A stretch of DNA of 64,000 bases. Source: Arthrobacter zhaoxinii (GTDB taxonomy: Bacteria > Actinomycetota > Actinomycetes > Actinomycetales > Micrococcaceae). The position numbers were made by a program, and so were the translations under genes. Location of the stretch: NCBI RefSeq assembly GCF_025244925.1, contig NZ_CP104275.1, positions 558,001-622,000 on the forward strand. The letters run 5' to 3'. This document shows, in pieces, positions 26,740-36,052 of the stretch (its first letter is position 1; every line of letters begins with the position of its first letter). The notes under the pieces were generated by a model. The model was not told where the DNA came from and did not search any database. It saw nothing but the letters and a program-made list of their open reading frames with translations.

Positions 26740-28224
26740 ATGGCCGCCGGAACAGGTACCGCAAGCCGTTTTTCCGTTGACGAAGCACAGGTGCTGCCGC
26801 CGCTCCATGAGCTGGCGGGGATCGCGAAGGTGGCACAGCCCCGGGAAGGCCACCGCACCGAGGTGCGGTATGACACCCCGGACCGGTCGCTGAGCCGGCG
26901 CGGGTTCAGCCTCACCCGGATCACGGACGACGACGGTCCCCGCTGGGAGCGCAGCGCACCGGCACTGGAACCCGGTACAGCTGTTCTCAGCGAGCATGCC
27001 GGCGGGATTCCTCCGGAACTGCTGGAGGACGTGCGGGCGGTGGTCCGGGACCGTGAACTGGTGCCGGTGCAGACCCTGGCCACCCGCTATCTGGAGTACG
27101 AGCTGCTGGACGGTGCGGCTACAGTCCTCGCCCGCGTCCGGGACGAAAGCACACACGCAGACGACACCGGCGAGGGCAGGCCCGGCACAAACCGCCGGGC
27201 CTGGATCATCGAAGCCGCCGATGCCGTCCTGGCCCGGGACGCCGAAGCGATGTTCCGTACCTCCGGTGCCGTACCGGGGGACGCGCAAGCGGGCGGGGAA
27301 CGCGGGGAGTATCCGGCGGGTACGACAACGGACAACTCTGCCGCCGATCCCCTGGACGCGGGAAGCCCGTTGGCACTGCTGCTGCTGCACTACCTGCGCG
27401 GCCAGTTCGAAGAACTGCTGCGCCACGATCCGCGGGTGCGCCGGGGGGATGCCGACGGGATCCACAAAATGAGGGTGGCCACCCGGCGGCTGCGTTCGGC
27501 CCTCTCCAGCTACCGCAGCACCATGGAGCCGGAGCCGGGGCGTTCCCTGCGGGCGGAGCTGCGCTGGCTTGCCCGGGTCCTCGGGGAAGCCCGCGATGCG
27601 CAGGTGATGCGGCACCGGCTGAGGGAGCTGATTGCCGCCGAACCCGAAGACCTGGTGATGGGGCCGGTGGCCGCGCGCGTGGATGAAGAGCTGCTCCACG
27701 ATTACCGGCAGGCCTTCGACCGCATCCTCAAAGCGCTGTCTTCCCCGCGGTACTTTCGGGCGTTGGACGGGCTGGAAGCACTGGTGGAAAGCCCGGCCTG
27801 GACGGAAGCGGCCAAGGAACCGGCGGGACCCGCCGCCGCCCGCATCATCCGGCGGGACCGGAAACGGCTGCACCGCCGCGTCCGCGCCGCACGGAAACTC
27901 GCAGGCGAGGAACACACGGAAGCGCTGCATGAGGCCCGCAAGAATGCGAAGCAGCTTCGCTACGCGGCCGAAGTCTGGGCGCCCGTGCAGCCGAAGGAAG
28001 CGAAGGAAATGGTGGACGCCGCGGAGCACGTGCAGAAAATCCTCGGTGAGCACCAGGACAGCGTGGTGACGCAGGCGTACCTGCGGCGCATGGGGGCAGC
28101 GGCGTCGGCCGCCGGCGAGAACGGCTTTACCTACGGACGGCTGCACGCCCTGGAACAGGCCTCTGCCCAGTCGGCCCGGGAGCGTTTTGCCGGCGCCTGG
28201 AAAGGTTTCCCGGCCAGCCCCTGA
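26740..28224 (+). CDS. CHAD-domain protein with a degenerate CYTH domain
   Basis: 494 residues. Residues about 1-170 follow the CYTH triphosphate-tunnel layout (EVRYDTPDRSLSRRGFSLT), but the usual N-terminal ExExK is absent, so catalysis is doubtful. Residues about 205-490 are a CHAD domain with its histidine-rich helices: HKMRVATRRLRSALSSYR, LGEARDAQVMRHRL, RKNAKQLRYAAEVW, LGEHQDSVVTQAYLR. CHAD binds inorganic polyphosphate. The gene precedes an MFS gene by 13 bp. Confidence 0.84.
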   Translation: MAAGTGTASRFSVDEAQVLPPLHELAGIAKVAQPREGHRTEVRYDTPDRSLSRRGFSLTRITDDDGPRWERSAPALEPGTAVLSEHAGGIPPELLEDVRAVVRDRELVPVQTLATRYLEYELLDGAATVLARVRDESTHADDTGEGRPGTNRRAWIIEAADAVLARDAEAMFRTSGAVPGDAQAGGERGEYPAGTTTDNSAADPLDAGSPLALLLLHYLRGQFEELLRHDPRVRRGDADGIHKMRVATRRLRSALSSYRSTMEPEPGRSLRAELRWLARVLGEARDAQVMRHRLRELIAAEPEDLVMGPVAARVDEELLHDYRQAFDRILKALSSPRYFRALDGLEALVESPAWTEAAKEPAGPAAARIIRRDRKRLHRRVRAARKLAGEEHTEALHEARKNAKQLRYAAEVWAPVQPKEAKEMVDAAEHVQKILGEHQDSVVTQAYLRRMGAAASAAGENGFTYGRLHALEQASAQSARERFAGAWKGFPASP

Positions 28225-28237
28225 CGGAGGGAATCAG

Positions 28238-29803
28238 ATGGAATCACCCTGGGCGCCGCTGCGCCGGCGGATGTTCCTGGTCCTGTGGCTTGCCCAGCTG
28301 GGCTCCAACATCGGCTCCTGGATGCAGACCGTGGGGGCCCAGTGGTTCCTCGTGGAGAGCAGCGAAAACCCGGCCCTGGTCTCCCTCGTGCAGACGGCGA
28401 ACCTGGCGCCGTCGCTCCTGCTCGGTCTCATCGCCGGGGTGCTGGCGGACGCGTTCAACCGCCGTCGGCTGATTCTCGGTGCCAATATCTTCGCTGCGGG
28501 TGCGGCCACTGTGCTGACGGTAGTGGCCACCCTGGGGCTGCTGGACCCCGATTCGCTGCTGCTGTACACGTTCCTCATCGGCTGCGGCATGGCACTCAGC
28601 TCACCGGCCTGGCAGGCCATCACGCCCGAGCTGGTCTCCCGCGACGAAATCCGGGCGGCCGCGGCCCTCGGGAGCGTGGCGATGAATACGGCCCGCGCCG
28701 TGGGTCCCGCCGTGGCGGGCCTGCTTGTGGCCGTTGCCGGTCCCGCCTTTGTGTTCGGCCTCAACGCGCTGTCCTTTGTGGGTACCTCCATCGCCATCTA
28801 CAGCTGGCGGGCGCCCCGGCAGGATCCGGCGGAACGGGAACATGTGGGCGAGGCGCTCGCCGCCGGCATCCGCTACATCCGCGCCGCCCCACGCATCCGG
28901 CGTATCCTGCTGCGGTCCGGGTTGTTCATCTTCCCGGCCAGCGCCGTCTATGCCCTGCTGCCCGTTGCCGTCAACGGACATCTGCGCCTCGGATCGGCAG
29001 GCTACGGGCTGCTGCTCGGAGCCCTGGGCCTCGGTGCCGTGCTGGGAGTCCTGCTCCTGCCGCGGCTGAGGACGGTCCTGCCGGACAACGCCCTGCTGGG
29101 CGGCAGCGCCGTCGTCTTTGCCGCCGGGGCCTTCGCCTCCGGCTACCTGCCTCCGGGAGCAGTTGCCGCGCTGCTGGTGCCCGCCGGATTCGCCTGGATC
29201 TGCACCTTCTCCACCCTGAACGCCGCGATGCAGCTGACGCTCCCGGCATGGGTGCGTGCCCGCGGCCTGTCCGTCTACCTGATGGTCGCCGCCGGTTCGC
29301 AGGCCGTGGGGGCGGTGTTCTGGGGATCCGGTGCCACCGGTGCCGGATACGCCCCGACGCTGGCCTTCGCCGCCGGGGTCCTGGTGCTTTCGGGTGCCAG
29401 CGTCCTGGTGCTTCCGCTGCTGCCCGGCACCGGCCACCTCGACCGAAGCGTAGCCGGCACGGAACTGCATCTTCCGTCCGGCGGGGAACCCCAACCCGGC
29501 GCCGGTCCGGTGACCGTCCTGATTGCCTATGAGGTGCCTCCGGACCGGAACGACGAATTCGTGAACGCCATGCACAGGGTCCGGCTGACCCGCATGCGCA
29601 CCGGCGCCACCGACTGGGAGCTGGTGCACTCGGTCACCGACCAGGACCAGTTCCGGGAGATCTATGACGTACCGACCTGGCGCGAATACCTGCGGCAGGA
29701 ACAGACCCGCACCACGGGGGAGGACCGCCAGATCATCCAGCATGCCTGGGACCTGGCCGAGGAGGAACCGCGGGTGCGCTGGTTCCTTCCCGCTTCCGCC
29801 TGA
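28238..29803 (+). CDS. MFS transporter, MFS_3 family (EntS-like), with soluble C-terminal domain
   Basis: 521 residues from the ATG at 28238, with GGAGGG upstream. Residues about 8-410 hold 11-12 membrane spans, beginning LGSNIGSWMQTVGAQWFL. A soluble C-terminal extension (about 425-521, IAYEVPPDRNDEFVNAMHRV, then EIYDVPTWREYLRQE) has the look of a ferredoxin-like monooxygenase fold; this two-part layout is part of the family. Likely an exporter; no substrate is indicated. Probably cotranscribed with the CHAD gene. Confidence 0.84.
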   Translation: MESPWAPLRRRMFLVLWLAQLGSNIGSWMQTVGAQWFLVESSENPALVSLVQTANLAPSLLLGLIAGVLADAFNRRRLILGANIFAAGAATVLTVVATLGLLDPDSLLLYTFLIGCGMALSSPAWQAITPELVSRDEIRAAAALGSVAMNTARAVGPAVAGLLVAVAGPAFVFGLNALSFVGTSIAIYSWRAPRQDPAEREHVGEALAAGIRYIRAAPRIRRILLRSGLFIFPASAVYALLPVAVNGHLRLGSAGYGLLLGALGLGAVLGVLLLPRLRTVLPDNALLGGSAVVFAAGAFASGYLPPGAVAALLVPAGFAWICTFSTLNAAMQLTLPAWVRARGLSVYLMVAAGSQAVGAVFWGSGATGAGYAPTLAFAAGVLVLSGASVLVLPLLPGTGHLDRSVAGTELHLPSGGEPQPGAGPVTVLIAYEVPPDRNDEFVNAMHRVRLTRMRTGATDWELVHSVTDQDQFREIYDVPTWREYLRQEQTRTTGEDRQIIQHAWDLAEEEPRVRWFLPASA

Positions 29804-29932
29804 GGGTTCGGTCCCGCGGTGGTGCAACGGATAGACTGGGACCCGGTTCGACGGCCGTATCCACGGCGGGCCGGTGCGTTGCAAGCGACGCGCTGAGAAC
29901 GATGCAGTGAACAAACCATTAGTTGAGGTATT

Positions 29933-31006
29933 TTGCGAGATTTTAGTGCACGCCTGGCCACTGCCGAGGAGATCGCCAACTGGGACAAGCACGTGCTGGC
30001 CAATCCCGGCGGCGGCAACGTCCTCCAGTCTGCATCCTTCGCGGAAGTGAAGTCCCACCACGGCTGGAATCCCGTGTACCTGGCCTTCACCGGACCCGAC
30101 TACACGACGTACACGCTGGCGATCGAGAAGAAGGTTCCGGCACTCGGCAGCCTTTGGTACCTGATCAAGGGGCCCGACGTCGCCGCCCCCGAAGACGTGC
30201 CGCTGGTGGTGAACGCGCTCACCCGGTTCATCAAGCAGACCCGCCGCAAGGTCTTCGCCATCAAGGTCGAGCCGGACATCGTTGACAGCGAAGAGGTCCA
30301 GGCCCTGTTCACCGGCGCCGGCTTCATCAAGACGTTCAACCTGCAGCCTAATGACTCAACGGCCCTGCTGGACACCACGCCGGACGAGGAACAGCTGCTC
30401 AAGAACCTCTCCTCCCGCGGCCGCAATGCCGTCCGCCGGGCCATCCGCGAGGGTGCGGATGTCCGCCGCGTCGAGCCGACCGAAGAAAACATGCGGACCA
30501 TGTACCGCCTGATGGCCCACATTGAGGACCGTTCCGCGGCGCGGCTGCGTTCCTACGAGTACTACCACCGGTTCTGGTCCAACTTCGTAGCTGCCGGGCA
30601 GGGCCGTTTCTACTTCGCATTCGAGGACGGCGAACCCACCGTGGGCGCCTTCGTGATTGCCTACGGAAACAAGGGCACCTACAAGGACGGCGGCTCCAAG
30701 CCCCGGCGGTCCCAGTACGGGGATTCGCATCTGGTCCAGTGGACCGCGATCACCGAGCTCAAGAAGGAGTGCGGCATTGTCGAGTACGACTTCTGCGGCA
30801 CACCGCCGAGCAGCCAGCTCAAGGACAAGAGCCACCCGCACCACGGGCTGGGCCTGTTCAAGACCAGTTTCTCCAAGACGGTCACTGATTTCGTTGGCTG
30901 CTATGACTTCGTGGTGGATCCGATCCGCTACCGGATCTGGAACACCATCGGCGAACGCGTGGCACGCCAGATTTACTGGCGCCGCCACCAGCAGCCGTTC
31001 TACTAA
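29933..31006 (+). CDS. FemABX-family peptidyltransferase (peptidoglycan interpeptide bridge)
   Basis: 357 residues from a TTG with GAGG upstream. FemX-type double GNAT fold: VFAIKVEPDIVD, SSRGRNAVRRAIREGADVRR, and the C-terminal GIVEYDFCGTPP, HGLGLFKTSF. These enzymes add amino acids from aminoacyl-tRNA to lipid II stem peptides, in line with cross-bridges of Arthrobacter-type cell walls. Which amino acid is added cannot be read from sequence. A single gene upstream of thrE. Confidence 0.88.
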   Translation: MRDFSARLATAEEIANWDKHVLANPGGGNVLQSASFAEVKSHHGWNPVYLAFTGPDYTTYTLAIEKKVPALGSLWYLIKGPDVAAPEDVPLVVNALTRFIKQTRRKVFAIKVEPDIVDSEEVQALFTGAGFIKTFNLQPNDSTALLDTTPDEEQLLKNLSSRGRNAVRRAIREGADVRRVEPTEENMRTMYRLMAHIEDRSAARLRSYEYYHRFWSNFVAAGQGRFYFAFEDGEPTVGAFVIAYGNKGTYKDGGSKPRRSQYGDSHLVQWTAITELKKECGIVEYDFCGTPPSSQLKDKSHPHHGLGLFKTSFSKTVTDFVGCYDFVVDPIRYRIWNTIGERVARQIYWRRHQQPFY

Positions 31007-31065
31007 GCAGCAGTTACACCAGGCAATAACCCGGGCAGGGCCCGGAACAGGCGAAAGGCTAGTCC

Positions 31066-33045
31066 TTGGAGAACACCTCCGATCCGGGTGGGCACAAGCC
31101 CGGATCGAATCGGGATTCGGCACCGAATCCGGACCCGGTCGCCGGGCCCATTCCTCTGATCAGCGTGCCGTCCGGCCGGCGGGCCCAGACCGGCAAAGCG
31201 CAGCCCGCGAGCCCGCAGCCCGCGAGCCCGCAGCCCGGGAACCCGCAGCCCGGGAAAGAGAAGTCAGGGAACCCGCAGACCGCGAGCCCGCAGGCGGGCG
31301 GTTCCTCTGCGCAGAAGGGAAAACCCGGCAAAGCGACCCGGCAGGGGCAGGGTGCGGCCGCGCGGTCCCTGCGCCCCGGCGCCAAGGCCCCGGTTCCGCC
31401 GTCGAAAGGGCCGGGGCAGCCGCCCGCGGGTATGGGCATGCCTACTGCCGCGCTCCGCAGCACCCGGCCCAAACCCCCGCCCCCCACCACTTCGGTGGTT
31501 CAGCCGGCGGGGTCCAAGCAGCTTCGGCCCCAGACAAGCCGTATCCGCACCACCGCAGACCCGCGTGAGAAGCGCCCCGCACGCACGCGCAAGAGCGTGC
31601 CGCCGGGGACCGCGCCGCTGGGCTCCTCTTCCATCCGCCCCGACCGTTCCTCCGCGGCAGCGCGGCGGATGCTGCGCAAACTGGTCCAGGGCGAGAGCCC
31701 GCCCACCCAGGCCATGTCCATTGTGGAGCGGCTGGCAGGCAGCCCCTACGCCAACCCGCTGGTGCGCAGCGGCGGGCCGGATGCCAGTGCCCGGAAAACG
31801 CTGGACCTCGCCCTCGGCATGGCCGAGACGATGTTCCGCTACGGTGCCGGTGCCCTGGAAGTGGAAACCGCCATCATCGCGGTGACCGCGGCGTTCGGGC
31901 TGGAAAGCATCGAAGTGGACATCACGAACCAGTCGGTCCTGCTGAACTATTCTCCGAAGGACCAGACGCCCATCACGGTGATGCGCGTGGTGCGTTCCTG
32001 GACGAACAACTACGCCGGGCTCGGCCTGGTCCACCAGCTGGTTACCGACATCATCGACGGCGGGCTCTCCCGCGCCGAGGCCGCCAACCGGCTCAATGAA
32101 ATCACCCAGCAGCCCAAGCCGTTTCCGCGCTGGGCCGTCACGGTGTCCGCGGGCGTCTTTGCCGCAGCCATTGTCGGGTTCATCGGCGGGGGTCCGCTGG
32201 CCTCACTGGTGGGCTTTGCCGGCACGGTGATGGTCAGCCTCCTCCAGCGCGTGCTGGGCAAGTGGCGGGTTCCGGACTTCTTCACCACGGCGGCCAGCGG
32301 CTTTGTGGTCACCGCCATGGCCATGCTTTTCTGGTCCATGGAAGTGCCGATTTCGCCCGGCATTGTCGTGGCCGGCGGCATCCTGGTCATGCTGCCCACC
32401 GGCCGTCTGGTTTCGGCCGTGCAGGATGCGATCAACGGGTTCCCGGTCACGGCGTCGGGCCGGTTCCTGTCCGCGTTCCTGACCTTCGGCGCCCTGGTGG
32501 CAGGCATCGCCGTCGCGCTCGTGATGGGCGCGTTGATGGGCATGGGCCAGCTGAACGTCACCGACGTGGCGTCGTCCCAGTATTCCTTCGCGGTGACGCT
32601 GCTGCTGCTGGCCATTGCGCTGGGTGCCATCTGCGTTGTCGAACAGTCCCCGCGGCAGCTGGTGCTGCCCACGGTCTTGATCGGCGTGGCAGGGTTCCTG
32701 GTCTACCAGGGGGCGGAAGCAGGCGGCATGGGACCGCGGCTGACTCCGGCGGTGTCCGCCATCTTCATCGGCATGGTGGCCCGCATCGTGGCCCTGCGGA
32801 TGGGCGCCCCGCAGCTGATCGTCGCCGTGCCGGCCATTCTGTTCCTGTTCCCCGGGCTGGCGATCTTCCGGTCCATGTACGGCCTGAGCATCGGCACCGA
32901 CGAGATGTACCAGGGCGTGGTGGGACTCTTCGATGCCCTGACCGTCATCCTGGCCATTTCCGGCGGCGTGGTGCTGGGCGACAACCTGGGCCGTCCCTTC
33001 ACCCGCAACCTCAACGGCAACGACCGCCGCAACCGCCGGCGCTAG
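31066..33045 (+). CDS. thrE: Threonine/serine exporter, ThrE-type, with long repeat-rich N-terminus
   Basis: 659 residues from a TTG at 31066. The first ~190 residues are disordered and Pro/Ser/Gly/Lys-rich, with a 5-residue repeat (QPASP twice, then QPGNP, QPGKE and QTASP variants). The DUF1212 part follows (MFRYGAGALEVETAIIAV), then about ten membrane spans through the DUF3815 part to the basic tail. ThrE of Corynebacterium exports threonine and serine using the proton gradient. The extra N-terminus is probably cytosolic. Followed by a strong hairpin terminator. Confidence 0.86.
   Translation: MENTSDPGGHKPGSNRDSAPNPDPVAGPIPLISVPSGRRAQTGKAQPASPQPASPQPGNPQPGKEKSGNPQTASPQAGGSSAQKGKPGKATRQGQGAAARSLRPGAKAPVPPSKGPGQPPAGMGMPTAALRSTRPKPPPPTTSVVQPAGSKQLRPQTSRIRTTADPREKRPARTRKSVPPGTAPLGSSSIRPDRSSAAARRMLRKLVQGESPPTQAMSIVERLAGSPYANPLVRSGGPDASARKTLDLALGMAETMFRYGAGALEVETAIIAVTAAFGLESIEVDITNQSVLLNYSPKDQTPITVMRVVRSWTNNYAGLGLVHQLVTDIIDGGLSRAEAANRLNEITQQPKPFPRWAVTVSAGVFAAAIVGFIGGGPLASLVGFAGTVMVSLLQRVLGKWRVPDFFTTAASGFVVTAMAMLFWSMEVPISPGIVVAGGILVMLPTGRLVSAVQDAINGFPVTASGRFLSAFLTFGALVAGIAVALVMGALMGMGQLNVTDVASSQYSFAVTLLLLAIALGAICVVEQSPRQLVLPTVLIGVAGFLVYQGAEAGGMGPRLTPAVSAIFIGMVARIVALRMGAPQLIVAVPAILFLFPGLAIFRSMYGLSIGTDEMYQGVVGLFDALTVILAISGGVVLGDNLGRPFTRNLNGNDRRNRRR
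31201..31298 (+). repeat. 15-bp tandem repeats in the thrE N-terminal coding region
   Basis: CAG CCC GCG AGC CCG occurs twice in a row, then CAG CCC GGG AAC CCG, CAG CCC GGG AAA, and a degenerate copy after a short insert. In frame, so changes in copy number would change the number of QPASP-like units without breaking the protein. Confidence 0.85.
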
Positions 33046-33054
33046 CTGGAACCG

Positions 33055-33092
33055 AAAAAGGCCCGGACCGCTGCAGCGGTCCGGGCCTTTTT
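33055..33092. terminator. Bidirectional intrinsic terminator between thrE and the SIP gene
   Basis: Near-perfect palindrome: AAAAAGGCCCGGACCGCTG followed by its complement, ending in five T. It has A-runs on one side and T-runs on the other, so it serves both convergent genes. Confidence 0.92.
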
Positions 33093-33101
33093 CGTGTTCG
33101 G

Positions 33102-33965
33102 CTAGAGAATCTTCCCTACCGGGGTGCGTTTCTCGGCCTGGAAGACTTCCTCTGTGCGTCCGGCAGCCCAGTAGCCGGAGAGGGACACCTGCCGGCGGTC
33201 CAGCCCGCGGTGGCTGAACAGGACGTCCCGCAGGGACTTCATCACTTCCCGCTCACCATGGGCAAAGACCTGCACTGCCCCGTCCCGCCAGGACGCGGTA
33301 GCGACCGCCTCGGTCAGCAGCCGGCTCCGGCCGGCGGGAGTGTCACCGCGGAACAGCCAGGTCAGCTCCACCCCGTCCGGTTTGGGAACCGGCTGCCGGT
33401 CCTCGGGACCGGCCACTTCGATAAACGCCTGCCCGACGGCGTCCTGCGGCAGGGCGCGAAGCACGGTGGCCACCGCGGGCAGGGCGGATTCATCGGCAGC
33501 CAGCAGGTACCAGTCGGCATCGGGGTCGGGATTGAATGCTCCGCCGGGGCCGGAAAAGGTCAACGGTTCACCCGGCTGTGCGGAGGCGGCCCACGGCCCG
33601 GCCAGTCCTTCGTCGCCGTGGACTACGAAGTCGATGCTGATCTCCCGGGCCTGCAGATCCACGTCGCGGATGGTGTAGGTGCGGGACACCGGCCAGTGCT
33701 CGCGTTCGCTGCGGGACCGGATGGTGTCCAGGTCCTCCGTGCCGTCGATCGGCCGTCCCTGTGGGCCGAACCAGATTTTGCAGTAGGCATCGGCGCAGCT
33801 GTTGGGCTGGAACCGGTCAAACCCGGGGCCGCCGGCAACCACGCGGACCATATGTGCGCTGACCTGCTCCCGGCGGAGAACCTCGAGGGTCAGCAGCGGG
33901 CGCTGCCGCCGCGGAGCAGGAGCGTCGGGCTCCGGCGGGCGCGGTGGAGTCATTGATTCTGGCAT
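33102..33965 (-). CDS. Siderophore-interacting protein (ferric-siderophore reductase)
   Basis: 287 residues from an ATG with AGGAGA upstream. The FAD-binding motif RTYTIRDVD lies near residue 95, and the NAD(P)-binding SIP half follows (LLAADESALPAVATVLRALP, then FAHGEREVMKSLRDVL), ending with the family's GYWAAGRTEEVFQAEK. SIPs reduce Fe(III)-siderophores in the cytosol. No siderophore transport gene or clear DtxR box is seen next to it. Confidence 0.88.
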   Translation of the reverse strand: MPESMTPPRPPEPDAPAPRRQRPLLTLEVLRREQVSAHMVRVVAGGPGFDRFQPNSCADAYCKIWFGPQGRPIDGTEDLDTIRSRSEREHWPVSRTYTIRDVDLQAREISIDFVVHGDEGLAGPWAASAQPGEPLTFSGPGGAFNPDPDADWYLLAADESALPAVATVLRALPQDAVGQAFIEVAGPEDRQPVPKPDGVELTWLFRGDTPAGRSRLLTEAVATASWRDGAVQVFAHGEREVMKSLRDVLFSHRGLDRRQVSLSGYWAAGRTEEVFQAEKRTPVGKIL

Positions 33966-33994
33966 GGGGTGTCTCCTAGGGAAGGACCTGTTTA

Positions 33995-34768
33995 CTACCG
34001 TACAGCGCCAAGATGCCAGTCCACCGGCTCCGCGCCCTGCTGTACCAGCAGCTCATTGGCACGGCTGAACGGGCGGGAACCGAAGAACCCGCGCGAAGCT
34101 GAGAGGGGGCTCGGATGCGCGGATTCGACCGTGGGCGCACCGCCGAGAAACGGGACAATGCCCTGGGCATCGCGGCCCCACAGGATGGCTACCAGGGGAA
34201 CTTGTGTGCCGTCGGGACGACGGCGGGACGCCAACGCGCGGACGGCAAGTTCGGTGACTTCCTCCCACCCGCGTTTCCGGTGTGAGCCGGCCTCGCCGGC
34301 ACGCACCGTCAGCACACGGTTCAGCAGGACCACCCCCTGGTCTGCCCAGGCACTGAGGTCCCCGGAGGGGGATGGACCAATTCCCAGGTCAGCCTTCAGT
34401 TCGGTGAAGATGTTGTTCAGGCTGCGGGGAAGCGGGCGGACGCCCTTGCCTACGGAGAACGACAGCCCCACAGCATGCCCGGGGGTGGGATAAGGATCCT
34501 GGCCGACGATCAGCACCCGGGCACTGGCCAGCGGACGCTGGAAGGCCCGCAGGATGTTTTCGGGTGCGGGCAGGATATGCTGCCCGGCGCGTCGCTCCGC
34601 CTCCAGCTCGGCGGCAATTTCCTCAAGGCGCGTCCTGGCCGGCGCCATGACCTGCGCCCAGTCGGGGGCCATGAGGTCCTCGAGTCGGGTGGGGGCGGCG
34701 AAAGGGAAGGGGGTCTTTGGTGCAGGCTCGCCGGTGTAGGAAAAGAGCAGGGGTTCATCAGTGGTCAC
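33995..34768 (-). CDS. ung: Uracil-DNA glycosylase, family 1
   Basis: 257 residues. Motif A is [16 protein letters not shown] with the catalytic Asp, motif B is [17 protein letters not shown], and the intermediate [16 protein letters not shown] is typical. The enzyme removes uracil from DNA. The GQDPYP form rather than GQDPYH is normal in actinobacteria. The gene stands alone, divergent from the DUF3263 gene. Confidence 0.93.
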   Translation of the reverse strand: MTTDEPLLFSYTGEPAPKTPFPFAAPTRLEDLMAPDWAQVMAPARTRLEEIAAELEAERRAGQHILPAPENILRAFQRPLASARVLIVGQDPYPTPGHAVGLSFSVGKGVRPLPRSLNNIFTELKADLGIGPSPSGDLSAWADQGVVLLNRVLTVRAGEAGSHRKRGWEEVTELAVRALASRRRPDGTQVPLVAILWGRDAQGIVPFLGGAPTVESAHPSPLSASRGFFGSRPFSRANELLVQQGAEPVDWHLGAVR

Positions 34769-34889
34769 TGGACCATTTTGTCACCGCTCCGATTGCGGTG
34801 TCTTCCACGGTCCCTGGCCCAAATGACAACCCTGTTATTCCCAATTAGCATGGGCGGTACATATATACGGGAATCTTTTGGGAGTGAAT

Positions 34890-35198
34890 GTGGCGGAATC
34901 GACCGAAGCCGAGCGGTTCTCCCTCGATGACGCAGTGGATCCGGAAAGCCCGCTGGGCGTCCAGGAACAGCAGATGCTCGCGTTGGAGCGGGCGTGGTGG
35001 AAGTATGCGGGTGCCAAGGAGCAGGCCATCAAGGACCTGTTCGGGATGTCGGCCACGAGGTACTACCAGGTCCTGAACGCCCTGATCGATACCGAGGAAG
35101 CCCTCGCGCATGATCCGATGCTGGTCAAGCGGTTGCGTAGACTACGTACGACCCGCCAGCGTGCCCGTACCGCCCGCCGGCTGGGCACCGGACTATAG
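34890..35198 (+). CDS. DUF3263-domain protein
   Basis: About 102 residues from a GTG at 34890 with GGGAG upstream; a TTG at 34878 is in frame. The core ERAWWKYAGAKEQAIKDLFG and MSATRYYQVLNALID is the DUF3263 signature, a short helical domain that resembles a helix-turn-helix, followed by an Arg-rich tail. It is likely DNA-associated. It is widely kept in actinobacteria next to LytR_C-domain genes, as here. Confidence 0.85.
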   Translation: MAESTEAERFSLDDAVDPESPLGVQEQQMLALERAWWKYAGAKEQAIKDLFGMSATRYYQVLNALIDTEEALAHDPMLVKRLRRLRTTRQRARTARRLGTGL

Positions 35199-35265
35199 CG
35201 CCGGTTCCCACCAACGTTGGCAGCCTAGGATGCGGTGCCACCAGAACAAGGATTGAAACGCCACT

Positions 35266-35919
35266 ATGAGCCAATATCCCCGGGACGAGTTCGACAAGGT
35301 CCCCGAATCCTCGGTGCGGCAGGGCGTACACCGCGAACGCCTCATCCCCTCGCGTTCGACCGGGCTGGGGCTGCTGATCACCGTGGGTGTTCTCGCGCTG
35401 CTGATTGGCCTGGCAGCCTATTTTGTCCTGCCGCGCCTGGGTATCGGCGCCGGCTCCGGCGATCAGTCCCCCGCGGCCGGTGCGCCCGCTTCCGCTTCCG
35501 CATCCGCCACCGCCACCGCTGCAGCGTCTGCCACCGCTACGCCAACTTCGAACACTGACGAGGACGAGGCGGAGGCATCGCCGAGCCCGACCGCTGCCTC
35601 CGCCCCGACGCAGACGCCGAGCCCGACGCCTACGCCGACGGTACCGGCGATCGATCCCACGCAGCCGGTGGCGGTCTTCAACGCCAGCGGCGTCACCGGC
35701 CTCGGCGCCGGAGTTTCCGGCCGGATGTCAGCTGCAGGATGGTCCGTGGGCGCGGTGGCCAACTGGACCGGCGCACCCCAGCAGGGATCCGGCGTCTACT
35801 ACAGCGCACCGGAGCTGGCAGCGAATGCACAGGCAGTCGGCGCTCAGCTGGGGATCCCGGTTCTGGAAACGCCCGGCTTCACCAGCGTCACCGTGGTCCT
35901 GGGTCCCGGATACCAGTAA
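35266..35919 (+). CDS. Membrane-anchored LytR_C-domain protein
   Basis: 217 residues. A short cytosolic lead (MSQYPRDEFDKVPES) is followed by one membrane span (about 33-55, LGLLITVGVLALLIGLAAYF), a long Ala/Ser/Thr/Pro linker (about 65-128), and a LytR_C domain to the end (VAVFNASGVTGLGAGVSGRM, then VVLGPGYQ). The domain should lie outside the cell, near the wall. LytR_C is often found with wall-polymer ligases. Function unknown. Confidence 0.85.
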   Translation: MSQYPRDEFDKVPESSVRQGVHRERLIPSRSTGLGLLITVGVLALLIGLAAYFVLPRLGIGAGSGDQSPAAGAPASASASATATAAASATATPTSNTDEDEAEASPSPTAASAPTQTPSPTPTPTVPAIDPTQPVAVFNASGVTGLGAGVSGRMSAAGWSVGAVANWTGAPQQGSGVYYSAPELAANAQAVGAQLGIPVLETPGFTSVTVVLGPGYQ

Positions 35920-35975
35920 GTCGAGTAAGTCGGGCCGGGCGGTAAAAAGACCATAACGTTATTGACCCCTGCATA

Positions 35976-35991
35976 GGTGATCCGGATCACC
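35976..35991. promoter_or_regulatory. Perfect 16-bp palindrome GGTGATCCGGATCACC
   Basis: Lies 141-156 bp before the cold-shock gene start, after a TTGACC. It resembles a dimeric regulator site. The cognate regulator is unknown. Confidence 0.5.
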
Positions 35992-36052
35992 GTGGTTAGA
36001 GTGATGCCAGCCGGTTTGCGCCGCTGACCTCGGCCTCCCTTGGGAACCGACA

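Noticed and set aside
28238..29803. Soluble tail on the MFS protein as a new fusion
   Set aside because: The tail is a regular part of this MFS family.
28601..30061. 486-residue minus-strand frame opposite the MFS gene
   Set aside because: The plus strand has a clear 12-span transporter with a ribosome site. The antisense translation is Gly/Gln/His-rich without a domain.
33966..33994. DtxR/IdeR box in front of the siderophore-interacting protein gene
   Set aside because: No TTAGG...CCTAA-like inverted repeat was found in the short upstream region.
33995..34768. Ung motif GQDPYP instead of GQDPYH as a loss of activity
   Set aside because: The Pro form is normal in actinobacterial enzymes such as that of Mycobacterium, as I recall it, and the other motifs are intact.
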